Shown piece by piece: positions 41,901-52,481 of a DNA stretch of 64,000 bases. The stretch is from Liolophura sinensis (lineage: Eukaryota; Mollusca; Polyplacophora; Chitonida; Chitonidae). Position 1 is the stretch's first letter; each line of letters opens with the position of its first letter. The translations under genes were made by a program, and so were the position numbers. Where the stretch lies: contig NC_088295.1 in the NCBI RefSeq assembly GCF_032854445.1, positions 39,731,385 through 39,795,384 of the forward strand, written 5' to 3'. Under the pieces are notes generated by a model that was not told where the DNA came from, searched no databases, and saw only the letters and a program-made list of their open reading frames with translations.

Positions 41901-44778
41901 TGTAAAGATCTAATAATATTTATCTGGAGAATTGCCAAATATTGGGTGATATGATTTAGTACTGTGGTCTGATCAGTGTTGAGGTTTAATTGTGATCAAT
42001 CTTTTGAACAAGATTCTATGATTGTTCTTCCCTTCTGCAAAAAAAAAAGAAAATAAAAAATAAAAAAACATCAACCTACCTACCCTCTTTTGTTACAAAG
42101 GGCATGTAGCATCTAACAAACAATATTTTAATTTTGTGCTATCATGCAGTAAATATGGACTTGCCTTATTTTATGTCTTGAATGATTTACTAAATTACAT
42201 GACTGTATCTTGGATACAAAATAGGGATAATTATGTTTGTTCAAATGATAATTTTAATGTATTTGAGTGCATTAAGTGAAAAATTCTTAAGAACAGAATT
42301 AAAACGTGCTAATTAAATGAATAAAAAACTGTACATGAACGTCCTCCTTCATGATCTGCTGATGTAGATTTGCAAACAGGACCTCTATTAAAGATTGTAT
42401 ACATATCCTTGTATCAGAACTATGTCCTAATGAAGTCGTCATATTTTGGCCAGAATTATCACCATGATAAATACTTTATGGTGTGATTCACTTTCTGTTA
42501 GAGGAGGAATTTTTGTCACTAATTTATGACTTTCATAAATTAACGTTTTAGTATACATGTGTTTTCTATGTCTTATTTTGGGACAGTGGTATACAAAGCT
42601 CTTAATCATGGCTACATGTGTATGTATGTACATGTATTATGTAGGGAAGGCAGAGGTTTTACAGCAACTTTTTTTTTACAGCATTTTCATTTGAACTCCA
42701 CATTATCCATGCAAACCATTCCGAACATTATGCTCCAGATTAAATTGTGTTCATAATGGAATAGTTATAATTGGAGTCAGTTTGTGATGATTATGTGGAA
42801 TTATTTGTCAAAGTCAGGAAAGGCCTTGGGATTTAAAAACAAGGTTAATTTGACTGATTTGTAGTGGAATAATTTTGACTTCCCCGAATCCAGCAGGATT
42901 GTAATGAATGTCCCTGTATTTGGTTTTGCCTGCAGGCCTGCTCCTGCTGTAAAGAGGTTGGCGCATCGATCGGCTGTCTTCATAAAGGCTGCTCACAGAA
43001 ATACCACTACGTCTGTGCTGTGGAAACAGGTGGGTGTTTCTCATCACTGGCCTTTATGTGTACATTTATCATGATCAGGTAATGCCCGGAAAATTCATCC
43101 ACACCCGTTGTCACCAGGAAACTTTTTTATGTCTGATTACCCCTGTTCTGGTCATGCTATTGTGCATGGTAACTTCAGCCTTCAAATATGTGCTGTGCCC
43201 TACTTGTGTTGTTTTCTTGTTCTATCCATTGATATGTATCCAGAAGTATCTATCATTGGTTAGGAAAACCAGTAGAAGACCATCATAAGTTTAATGTGCA
43301 GGATGAAAACTCAGATGATTGTTTAAAACTTAGGGGAATATATATCTGTACATGCATGAACGTAGTCACTTTATAATGCATAAGTGTTTTTTTTTAAATT
43401 ATTGTTTGTTTTTTTTTTTTTCTTTTTCTAAAAACAAATTTCAGTTGTAATTACCGGATTTAAATAACATTATTCCACTGTTGGTGCTCTGTTGATTCAC
43501 AAATTAATCATTGATACACAATTTCTGACATCACATCTCTTCTATGAATTAGAATTCATGTTAAAGTAAACTTTCCTTATGTATTGAGGGGAAATTTTGC
43601 ATTCATGTGTCTCCTATAGTTGAGCTCTTTGGGAACCTTGTACCAACTCTTAAGATTTCTGTATGTTTTTATCAGAAATTATTATTTTGTTTGGGCTGTT
43701 TTACCAAAAGACATCCCAACCGTTTTAATCATTTGGTCCTTCTACATGTATCTTCGAATTTTATGATATCAATCTAACTAATGCCGGCTTAAGTAAACTG
43801 GAACTGCGAGAAGTGACACCTCGGATTGAGCTCCCCTGGAAAAGTTTCTTACAAGCCTTATGACCTGCAATTCAGGAGAATCAATGGTAGAAATGTTAAT
43901 ACAGTATTTATAGATCATATCATTTCATTTCTTTATTCTCACCCACTCACACCTCCACCCCACCTGTTGAACTGATTGCTTGACAAATGGTGATGGTCCA
44001 ATGCTGCTCTATAATATATGGTAACACTTCGTAATTTGTATGCATTTTCGCTCAGCCTTTATTATTACTTCCTGACAGCCAATATATGTAGACTGGGATT
44101 GTTATCACAAGACAGATATTATGTAGACTACTTTTGTTAAAAACATGGGTCAGTCATGTATGATGCATTTTACACCTGGTTTGTTGTACAGAGTGCTACC
44201 TGGATGAGGAGAACTTTTCACTGCTGTGTCTTAAGCATAAGGTAAGGTCAATTGGTTTCCAGTGGTGGTGAATATGTCATCAGGGTATTTAAATTGTTTA
44301 GCTGTCAGTTGCATGCAATGTAAGATTAAACCAATTTTCCCTATTAGAGTGTAGCTTTATGCTGGCTTCGTCTCCGACTGTACGTGGGAAGGTCTGCCTG
44401 CAACCTGCGCATGGTCATATGTTCCCCCCAGGCTTTGCCCGATTTCTTCCCACCATAATGGTGACCACCATTGTATAAGTGAAATATTCTTGAGTACGTC
44501 ATAAAACATCAATCAAATAAATAAATTAAAAGAGTATGGCTGTAATCTCACAAGTGAACCATAATCCCTAATAATACTGTTTCCTGAAACTTCTTCCAGC
44601 AATCTTGTTGAACATGGTACATATAATGCATTTGAGTGATTGTACTGTATACAACAAATAAAACATTATAACTCATACTGTTTTACAGACTCAATAAAAG
44701 TGTTTTTTTTTTCCTTACTGTTCACAGGATAAACGAACAAAAACAACAACAGAACAGTCATCAAGGAAAGTCTCCTGA
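20869..44778 (+). CDS. TCF20/RAI1-like chromatin protein with N-terminal SAM domain (seven coding exons)
   Basis: TCF20 and RAI1 are nuclear chromatin-associated regulators whose signature is a C-terminal extended PHD finger. Coding exons: 20869-20961, 21124-21232, 27639-27757, 34871-39166, 42936-43029, 44192-44241, 44728-44778. All six junctions agree in phase (0,1,0,0,1,0) and give 1603 codons plus TGA. Layout: SAM domain residues 1-67; Pro/Ser/Gln-rich disorder; Gln/His tract about 144-174; Ser/Lys-rich middle; AT-hook KRRGRPPGS at about 1264; ePHD about 1410-1588; a basic tail ending RKVS. The ePHD has the first knuckle LWYCCICRK, a long linker, WVHEDCVLW, then CSCCKEVGASIGC…CSQKYHYVC and CLKHK. 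Most of the protein in one giant exon matches the vertebrate genes. The TCF20/RAI1 identity is firm; attachment of the SAM exons is inferred. Confidence 0.82.
21124..21232 (+). CDS. SAM-TCF20/RAI1-like gene, exon 2 (second half of SAM domain)
   Basis: Bounded by 'tgtattgttggcag' and CAG|GTGAGA. It is 109 nt, open from phase 0, leaving one G. The peptide has LQAMGVAQEHCDKILENV, the classic SAM C-terminal pattern L..MG…H..KIL..V. The leftover G joins GT of exon 3 to give Gly in frame. Confidence 0.75.
24184..24222 (+). repeat. SINE family 1 tail remnant
   Basis: Only the 3' end 'cttgagtatggtgtaaaacgccag…ataaataag' remains. It is an old 5'-truncated copy. Confidence 0.6.
24266..24565. mobile_element. 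Foldback/MITE-like element, copy 2
   Basis: The left end 'ggaactcctttgttg' and right end 'agagtttgaactcc' are inverted repeats. The internal 'aacagtcctactgtgtcatgtg…gaaaaatgttaagcaac' is repeated in inverted form near 24480-24530. It matches the right arm of the copy at 12803-13176. Confidence 0.65.
24714..24770. repeat. AT-rich simple sequence
   Basis: Imperfect ATATAATATA-type repeat inside intron 2. Confidence 0.8.
27639..27757 (+). CDS. SAM-TCF20/RAI1-like gene, exon 3
   Basis: Acceptor 'aaacggatatttgccag', donor ATG|GTGAGT. It encodes MNYPDEMSGSSPYGPAGNG and a Pro/Ser/His-rich stretch, joining exon 4 in phase 0. The ATG at 27644 has a good context (ACC before it), so a shorter isoform without the SAM domain could start here if exon 3 is used with a different leader. 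Confidence 0.75.
28636..29012 (-). pseudogene. Zinc-finger/hAT-like (ZNF862-type) remnant
   Basis: A 99-residue minus-strand ORF begins MSKRGSDKSSKIMSFFNK, an N-terminus style seen in transposon-derived zinc-finger proteins. After its stop at 28713 the reading continues in another frame with a WL…LKCKVC motif, then in yet another frame with RNFRSGL. That order (W-L, C-x2-C, then NFR) resembles the N-terminal zinc finger of ZNF862/hAT-derived proteins. It is frameshifted and truncated. The family call is by motif order only. Confidence 0.35.
29030..29600. promoter_or_regulatory. CpG-bearing segment, promoter-like
   Basis: CG dinucleotides are clearly denser than in the surrounding intron (for example 'cccgtcgcacggacggggagacgtgtgg'). 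It lies immediately upstream of the minus-strand ORF start at 29012. On the + strand it ends near a donor-like AACAAG|GTATGG (about 29424). It could be an internal promoter, or the undegraded flank of an inserted element. Confidence 0.25.
30873..31014. mobile_element. Hairpin MITE with ggTTTCATGAAGC termini
   Basis: The left end 'gggaccggtttcatgaagct' and right end 'gcttcatgaaagcagcccc' form imperfect inverted repeats, and the inner arms 'acttagctaag' and 'cttagcactaa' also pair. CAGGGAC occurs at both edges (30871-30877 and 31009-31015) as a likely target duplication. Elements with these ends are familiar to me from marine invertebrate genomes. Confidence 0.65.
33419..33745. repeat. Minisatellite, period 115-118 bp, about 2.8 copies
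   Basis: Units start at 33419, 33534 and 33652 with 'agtgtctc'. Each contains 'ccagatgtatc', 'cagatgat', 'tgctcctccaaaattatttaag' and 'caatatat…atgtgact'. The copies are highly similar, so the array is recent or homogenised. Confidence 0.93.
34236..34592 (-). mobile_element. tRNA-derived SINE (family 2), full length with TSD
   Basis: On the minus strand: a tRNA-like head 'gcacagttggtagagtgtccgcttcgggag', B-box-like 'gggttgagtcac', the hairpin GGAAGTTGTAACTTCC, the conserved body ('gcctcagtgaagcagca'-like segment, 'cgtcgtcatatgac', 'aaggtcgatgttaaacc') and a short tail. A perfect 12-bp duplication acaaactttaga flanks it at 34224-34235 and 34593-34604. It lies about 280 bp upstream of the giant exon. 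Confidence 0.93.
34871..39166 (+). CDS. SAM-TCF20/RAI1-like gene, exon 4 (giant exon)
   Basis: Runs from 'taacattgtatattgcag' to ACAGCG|GTAAGT, 1432 codons with no stop, phase 0 at both ends. It carries the Gln/His tract (34978-35070), many SP and SSP motifs, basic clusters such as KKFFKKRR, the AT-hook KRRGRPPGSKNK (38339 on), a second Gly-Arg-Pro basic patch (AAGRPGKK) and the first part of the extended PHD finger (LWYCCICRK…GPYYPKG…WVHEDCVLW…YGLQEAANVA). Reading past 39166 gives only intron sequence to a stop at 39247. Confidence 0.93.
39167..42935 (+). other. Intron 4 of the SAM-TCF20/RAI1-like gene
   Basis: About 3.8 kb. Its first half (about 39480-41150) has more CG dinucleotides and a different texture from the T-rich second half. 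A 13-bp direct repeat (atagggctcagaa) occurs at 39478-39490 and 40310-40322. No exon was recognised. Confidence 0.6.
42936..43029 (+). CDS. SAM-TCF20/RAI1-like gene, exon 5 (PHD part of ePHD)
   Basis: Acceptor 'tggttttgcctgcag', donor ACAG|GTGGGT. It encodes ACSCCKEVGASIGCLHKGC and QKYHYVCAVET, a C-x2-C…C…C…H-x2-C zinc-ligand series as in the TCF20/RAI1 extended PHD. Phase 0 in, 1 out. Confidence 0.93.
43030..44191 (+). other. Intron 5 of the SAM-TCF20/RAI1-like gene
   Basis: About 1.2 kb, with poly-T runs near 43388-43425. I see no other feature. Confidence 0.6.
44192..44241 (+). CDS. SAM-TCF20/RAI1-like gene, exon 6 (end of ePHD)
   Basis: A 50-nt exon between 'ggtttgttgtacag' and AAG|GTAAGG. 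It completes ECYLDEENFSLLCLKHK, giving the last Cys and His of the zinc finger. The same ENFSLxCxKHK ending is seen in TCF20/RAI1. Confidence 0.92.
44352..44530 (+). mobile_element. SINE family 1, 5'-truncated
   Basis: It lies in intron 6. It begins within the core (agctttatgctggcttcg), continues 'tacgtgggaaggtctgcctgcaacctgcgcatggtc' and ends 'attcttgagtacgtcataaaacatcaatc' plus (AAAT)n. Confidence 0.85.
44728..44778 (+). CDS. SAM-TCF20/RAI1-like gene, exon 7 with stop codon
   Basis: Follows acceptor 'ttccttactgttcacag'. It encodes a short basic, Thr-rich tail (DKRTKTTTEQSSRKVS) and TGA at 44776-44778, in phase with exon 6. A donor-like CCAAG|GTACAG 12 nt after the stop suggests a further 3' UTR intron. 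Confidence 0.85.
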   Translation, partial: DKRTKTTTEQSSRKVS

Positions 44779-47700
44779 CATTTGTCCAAGGTACAGATCA
44801 TGTATTACATGATGAGCACATCATTCCAGTCTGTCACATCAGATTTGTACAGTACTTACTTTAAAGAGGTTGTACCACAGGTTTTTGACTCTTCCTTGTA
44901 GTATTTGGAGTGTTAAAATGAATTTAAAGTTTGAAAAAGTTTAAATTCTATCCACTTCAGGAATTTCAGGAACTTGATTAACAATTTTGAACAGCAACAC
45001 CTGCACAGACAAGGCTGATATTCAGTAACTAAATAGGCTATTTCCAAAAAAAAAAAAAATAGCATAAATTTGATTGGATTTGCACTGATTGATTTTTTGC
45101 CAAATTCCTCCAGTATGGTCTCTTTTTAAAGACGTGTTAATGTCCTAGGTGTCAAGAGTAGCAGTGAAGACAACATGAGTGGTCACTTTCACAAACTGTA
45201 AATTCAATATCTCATAACTTTTCAAATGAAGTTGCTGCATTATCAATGCCTTAAAGGCTATGCGATGAGTGACAGTAAATTGAGACACAAAGTTTTGTGG
45301 CAGGGAGTCCTGATCAGGGAGGTTTAGTCTAGTAATTGACATCTGCTCCCAGTAACTAGTTTGTGGCTAGTATTAAATGTTTTACATGCAGTGTGTAAAG
45401 TAGTCAGTTTTAACATCATGGTCGTTTCACTGATTTGAATCCTCTTAACTGCCGGATGGTCGTGGGTTTCCTCCCTGTTTCATCACCATAATGCTGACTG
45501 CAGTCGTATAAGTGAAACGGTCTTGAGTAAGGCGTAAAACTCAAACCAAATAAATAAATAAATGCAATCTTAAATGCATGGATGTTCCAGTGGTGCTTCT
45601 AACAGATGTCTTCATTTAATTGGACAGCAGTGCAGAAACATTGTGCCAAAAGCTGGTGATCATTATTACTGATGTGTGTTTATATTTTTAGAAGGCTGGA
45701 CTTCCAAGTCTGCGCTGATTTCTGGATGTCAGTGGTAGCAGTCACATGGAAGACGAGTATACAGTCCTGGACGGATTTCTGCCTTCCGAGGAGCTGATGC
45801 AGGCTCCGCGTTACTGAGTGTGTACTGCTGAAGGTGTACTGCTGCTAGCGTGAAGAGAGACATTCCCTCCATGTTCTGGTGTCCCCTGCACCCAACCCCC
45901 AGGAGACTACAGTAACGGCCCTTGACAGCCTGGAGGCTCATACAAGCATAGTGATTTTCAACACACCAACCATTTACAGTGGACGAAGACGACCTCTATA
46001 GTGATGGACTTATTTTCACAAAATCTCAACTGTTTTATCATCTAGGACAGCATGTTTTGCTTTTAAAGCATTTGAATTGTTTGGCAATACACATAGACAG
46101 AGATGATAAGCGTAAGATACATGTAACATGTTACACCTCTCCTTCATCACAATGCTGTTGTTGGGGGTTAGATCTTCCCACTGCTTTGTAAGTCAAGTGC
46201 ATTGTATGAAGTTTGTTAGCGTGTTATAATATAGGAACAGAAAGAAAGTGCTGTGTGATGTAAACTGTAAAACAAATTGATATGATATGGTTTTTATTCA
46301 ATAATTACACAATAGCCAAGCCAGTGGGTGGAAAGAATTAACAAAATTAAAAAATTAGATTATCTACTGAAACTGTTACAAGTATGAAGTTGAACAGATG
46401 TTTGCAAGAACAAATTCGTAAAAAAATTTGGTGTATACATTTGTAACCATGTTAGATTGAATTGCATATTATAACAAAGTCTGTTATAATGAAGGACAGG
46501 TGTACCTCAGTACATGTATTTATTCCTTGCATAGTTTCACAGTTGTTGAAAACGGGTTAATGCAGAGGCGGGCATTGGTTCCTAGAAAAGTTGATGATGG
46601 TACATCTTGTAGAAGATGCTGTATGTTGGGTCAGATTGAGATTGATCTGTCAGACTGAAGTGCTTTTGTTTGTCAGGTTTTCATGGGTGCAAAAGCTTGG
46701 GTCATAATAGGAGTGGTCACAGAACTTGATACTCCTATGGCATTGAAACTGTTCTTTGTTTCAGTGTGTCATATATTGGAACAGGAACTCGAATCAGGTT
46801 AGTTTTGATTATGATATCTGAGCATTAGACCAGCCATAGATGACATTGGGGTCAGTTAACTCTTCTGTTCTAACTGGGGCTGTGAAATGGTTATGCTTGT
46901 TTAAAACTACACCAGCTAGATTGTTAAAACAATATTGGATAGAGATCATTGAAATCATGGTCCCACATATCAGGGTACTGAAAGTGGAGGCAACACTGTT
47001 CGCTCTTGGGTCTCAAGTGAAGCTACTGTACTAGACTTGTTAAAATCAAATGCAGCGCATTGCTCCCATAATTTGGTTGGCTATTTTGGTAAATTATTCA
47101 CAATGCGGCAAGAAAGTCAAAAGGTGAAATGTAATTTAATTGTTTGGAGGAAAGACCTGATAAGAAGTATTTTTTTGTGATAGCCATTGGACAAGCATTT
47201 CCTCCATATAGCATGGGTAAAATACCGTTGTTTGTTGGAAACCACCATACGCCAACACTGGTAAGCCTGTAAGTTGTCTTGTATTGGTGTTGTATCGTGA
47301 CTTACCAAGCCTCCTGTGTAGACATATTGTATGATACTGTAGACTAGAACAAGTTTGACATACTTTTTGCTTTCCAGATATTTATTTGTTGTACTTTGTA
47401 ATCTGCTACAAAGGATAGCCGGGAATTTTCTGTACATTAAGATGTATATATTGTCCATATATAGGGATATTATCTATCTCCTAGCCACATCTTTGTATAT
47501 ATCAAGCTTGTACAGAGAGATGTCTTGTCATGTGATGGTTTATTAAGGAACAAATGTCATATTTTTTCAGGTAATTCATGTCAGCAGTTTCTGACTTCAA
47601 CCTTGTTTGTTCATGTTGAAAAAGTTCTTTTAAATCACCAAAATTGTTTCGGCTCAGTTACATGCCGTCAAGTTCACTGAAAGACATCCATCCAAATAAC

Positions 47701-48350
47701 ATACAGTGTAAAGTAAAGGAGGTTCAAATATGTATACTGACTCGGTGTTGGGTCATACCTGAAGAAGTCATTATTCAATTCTTTGTAATACCAATCCAAG
47801 CAGACGTATGAAATATTAATGACTAAATATTATAAACATTTCAACTGTTGATTACGCATGGCTGCTGTGATGCTTAACAAGGTGCTATTGGAAAAGTCTC
47901 TAAAAGTTTTCATTTTGAATTTACAGAACAGGTCATGAAGAAATGATGTCCAAAAAAACACATAATGGCAAAGGACTGCCATCTTATCAGTTTTGTTTAT
48001 TGTTGTTTGTAAATGTATAAAAACAGCTTGCATTGTGTTTGCTGGACATTTAGTTACTCTCTGGGATCATTATTATGTCACGTTCAACTTTTTTCTTTCA
48101 AAGGAATTTCCTTGAAACTGTGGCCCTGTTCGAGTGACAAATGTTACCGCAGTTTGTCAGTGTACAATTCTGTGATTTAGTTACTCGCCAATAATCCTCC
48201 TTCCAGAAATGGACATCTGCAGTGAGCTAACAGGTTTCATTCCTATTCATTCTGCATAGTATCTAATTGAATCACTGATAATATTGATAGCGTGTCAGTC
48301 ACTACATTTCATTGTGATCTGTGAAAAATAAACTTGTTTCAATTTTCTCC
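44779..48350 (+). other. Probable 3' UTR and 3' UTR intron of the TCF20/RAI1-like gene
   Basis: A possible UTR intron runs from 44791 to an acceptor 'tttatatttttag' at 45691. After it, unique sequence continues without genes to AATAAA at 48327-48332, a plausible poly(A) signal. The extent is inference. Confidence 0.35.
45447..45563 (+). mobile_element. SINE family 1, 5'-truncated
   Basis: Begins 'gccggatggtcgtgggtttcctccc' and ends 'gtcttgagtaaggcgtaaaac' followed by (AAAT)n. Confidence 0.82.
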
Positions 48351-49442
48351 ACTCGCTTTATTTAGATTGCTTCAGGAATTAAAAAAGAATCACATGGTGA
48401 TCGCCCATAAATGATAACATATGACATTAATATACAGGGATGAGAATTTTCAGCTGATTTTAAGGGAAATCATGATTTGAAGTAGCTGATCTGTGACCAA
48501 AATGGCCAAAAGGGGTGAGTAGGCCAATGTACCTCAACACAAACAAAGTTGTACAATTTTCTTGTAATGAGAAAAGAATGTACAAAAGGTCAAGGACATA
48601 TCGGGACATAAAGTGGCACTGGGTTGTTGCCATGTCAAATATGCGCCAAGTGAATGTACCAAGTGATAACTACCGTTTCTATCAGTGAAAAAAAAAATTG
48701 CGTCAGATAGTTACGATAACATCAAAAATATCTGATCATCAAGTGTTGCCACAACCACTATCACACAGTGAGGAAATATCACGTGTGAGGCTATATTTGC
48801 CCTGAAGATTAGCCGTAATAGTGCATTTTTAGAGGCAAATAAAGGTTGTCAAATATTAAGTTTGGGGCTCAAACATTGATGTTCCAAGTAATATATCACT
48901 CTACCTTCCAAGGGAACGAGCCGTTTCTCACATCAACAGGACTTCCAGATTCAGAATGAGTAAACCTTTCAGGGACGAAATTACAGGTTGAATACTGTAC
49001 TTTGGCATCATCCCAATATAAGATCCCAGACCCATGAAAGCAGTGGGCACAGTGATCGCGAATGTGGTACTGTTTGCCAAAGAAACAAGGGGAACAACTC
49101 TGAAGTTGTGGCCATACTGTAAAAGAGTTGCTGTTCTTTACATGATATGAAGATGTTTAACATTGTCAAGTCAGAACAATAGGCTTAAGCTGCACCATCT
49201 AAAACCAGCTCCTTAGTTCAGAAAGTTTTAAGTTTAGAAGAATGAAAACAAAACATTAGGCCTATCTTTGCTGTTGTTTTTCAACAATCCATAAAGTCGA
49301 ATATTCGATAAATTCGAATATAGGCCCCTAGTCGAATATGCGGTAAGTAAAGGTACTGTATGATTTCTCTGAAAACCCGGTATATTAAAATTAAAAAGTC
49401 TGCGCGGGCTTTGAAGCTAAAATTGCTGTGATCCATGCTCTT

Positions 49443-49770
49443 TAGTATGTCTCCGCTTCGGGAGCGGTAGATTCAGTCCTGGGTCGAGTCACAACTAAGA
49501 CTTTAAAAGAGGGAGTTGTAACTTCCTCGCTTGGCGTTCAGCATGAAGGGGATAGTGCAATGACTGACTGACCTATATAAGTATAATGGCTCGGGTGGGT
49601 AGGTGGGTACCCTCCCTTTGGTTAGTCGTCTCAGTGAAGCAGCACTAGATAACAGAGCGATGGAAATCCGTCCTGCAACAAGGAGGCACATTACATACAC
49701 CCTAAGCATTCCTTCGTCGTCATATGAAAAATTGTTAAGTACGACCTTAAAGCCCAAGCACTCACTCACT
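49443..49770 (+). mobile_element. SINE family 2 copy
   Basis: Contains 'ctccgcttcgggagcggtag', B-box-like GGGTCGAGTCAC, GAGTTGTAACTTCC (slightly altered hairpin), 'cagtgaagcagcactagata' and 'aagtacgacctta', ending in a short CACT repeat. Confidence 0.87.
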
Positions 49771-50109
49771 TTATTATATCCATTCCACGAAAAGGGGGAT
49801 AACTCTAATAGACAAGGCGTGCTAATCCCAGAAGAGTTGCCCCGTTGTTTAAAGGAATACAGAATGAACACTGATCTGCTGACACCAGCTAGTCAGAATC
49901 GATTCTGTATAACTTTAAGCTAAACTTTCCATGACCATTTCGAACTTACCATTACAATTAAAACAGGTCATCTGAGCAAACTTTATTTGTTTTGTATTAT
50001 ATAGGAAGCTGGCGAAGAATGGGCATTTTTACTCATGAAGAAATCCTCCTTTTTATACAATTTTATTTTCTAGATTTATATATAGAAGAATTTCTAAAAA
50101 TTATAAAAT

Positions 50110-50416
50110 TTCGGGAGGAGGGCAGGGGGCGCTAGATCCAGGGCCAATACTGGGTCGGGTCACAGCTAAGACCTTAAAAGAGGAAGTCGTAACTTCCTCG
50201 CTTGGTGTTCAGCATTAACGAGATGGTGCAACGACTGGTTGACCTGTATCAGTATAACGTCTCGTTGGGACGCCTACCTGTCTGCGTTAAGTCGTCTCAG
50301 TGAAGCAGCACTAGATAAAAGAGAAGTGGAAATCCATCCTGCAGCAAAGGGGCACATTACATGTACTGTATCGACTTTTTAAGTACGACGTTAAACTCTA
50401 AGCACTCTCTCGCTCC
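50110..50416 (+). mobile_element. SINE family 2 copy, second in tandem orientation
   Basis: Same order of blocks as the copy 340 bp upstream, but more diverged (GGAAGTCGTAACTTCC, 'gtcgtctcagtgaagcagcactagataaaag', 'aagtacgacgttaaa'). A 27-nt block around 'gtcgtcatatgac' is lost. Confidence 0.85.
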
Positions 50417-52441
50417 AAAACACCAGTATGATTTGTATGTAGGCCGATTTGTCAGTAACTTGCTAATTGTGAAAAATTCTTGAATTAGGTGTTAAACAAC
50501 AATCAGATAACTACGTGAGAGGTATCTGCATGGAAAACTATGAAATAAGATGTACATAATCGTATATTGCATCTCATGCAATGAAACAGAACCGAACGAG
50601 CAGCATGGTGACAAACTCGTATCATCATCAAAGACAAAAGATATAATGTATTATATAACGTCTTTTCAGTCAAGTGTAACTGACTATAACATAACGGTAT
50701 CGTACAAGAAGAAAAAAAAACAATGAAAGATTTACGTTGACATATAATTTGTCATAAATCAGTGAAAGAACGCCCAGTCCGTTAAATGAGCAGGTCACAA
50801 ACATGTTCCTGTGTGAAATGTACCCTGTAATATTGTGAAATACTTGTTTGAGATAGACAATTGATCTATTACTGCATAAAATTTAAATAAAATGTTTATA
50901 ATAAAAAGAAAAGGTCTGTACACATGTGCATGCACACTGTGTTGTATGGGGTGAAAGGTTTGGCAATTGTATACGCAAGTATTTTGACCTAGTCAGTCGC
51001 ATATACTGCATGTACGCTTGTTGAAGCTGCATGACTTGCATCCTGAATTCCGAAGGGTGCATTATTAGCTACACTAATGCCGGTTATTATGTGTTTTGTT
51101 ATTAGTCATGTAATTATATCTGTCAGTGAGGCATCCTGATGTGCATATATATAGAGTCACAGGCATATATTTGTACATATATTGCATATATATCTATGTA
51201 GCCTAGTATATAGTTGTAGGTATATATACGTACGGTGTTGTCGATAGCTCATGTTCAACTTTAAATTTTGAAAACTTTCTGTTTCGAGTCAGAATTTGTA
51301 CTCTGTACAGGTATATATATTGCGCGTCAGCTGCTAGTGCTTAGGTTTGTTTCCACATAACATAGGCACATATATAACGTGGGAATGAAGTGAAAACCAC
51401 ATGCATCTACGTCTTTTCACTGACAAACTATATGGAAGAAGGTAGACTGTTATTACTGTCAAAATTTAACTGAAAGCCATGAATGTGAGGAAAATCTGAA
51501 GAAAAAAACACGTCAGTGATAAATATGCACAAGGATGGAATGGCAGCAAGCATAAATGTAGTGTGTAGGCCTACATACATAGTTTATATAATTGATTTAC
51601 TTACTTGACTGGTTTTACATCGCAGCCGAGACCGACGTAAACTTGTACGATGGTTAATGCGTATAGTCCTTGCAAAATCACGTCGTTTTTGTTACACATC
51701 ACTTGTACGTGCATACGATTATACATTCTTTGGTATACGCTTGTATGTGTCAAGTCACATTTATTTATTTATTTATTTTTACTGTACATATACATTACGA
51801 CATATCTGGTGCATCATTGCTCGACGGGTCACCGCGTAATTTTTAACTTTAAAATTAACGTTAAAATAACGTTAAAAGAATTTTTAACTTCAGTGACTAT
51901 GATTATGTTCTGGGTGACGGAATGAATCAGACATGTATATGCATGTATGTATATAAACAAATGGAGATATTCTGTACATGAACAACTACTATAAATATTT
52001 AATATCTTTAATTATATAAACAGTTTATCTCTAACACTCAGCGACATCTGATGAAAGGAACTACATACAGACAAGTTTTAGTGGTGATTTAATCACTCGG
52101 AAACTGACTGACAAGATTGAATGCAAATTAGAAATGCACTGGCAGACTCAATGATGCGTATGTCATGGCAAAACACCTGCAATGCGTGTTACCGCATGGT
52201 GTGTTGTGACGGTTGTTATGATCGTTATATATCTCAGGATCAGCCTATAGCTGCATGTATTCCTTATAGTCTTTATTCCTTCTAGTCTTTATTCCTTCTC
52301 ATTTATGCAATGCTATATCGTATAATCAGCTGGGGATTATATTTGAACCAGCGATCTATCAGTGCAAGTTTCTACCTCTAGACTAGGAGTCTTCAGTTCA
52401 CCGATGGTCGAATGTATATTACGGAACTACTGCATGAGGGG

Positions 52442-52443
<2 letters not shown>

Positions 52444-52479
<36 letters not shown>
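52444..52479. repeat. TA microsatellite
   Basis: About 18 uninterrupted TA units. Confidence 0.95.
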
Positions 52480-52481
<2 letters not shown>

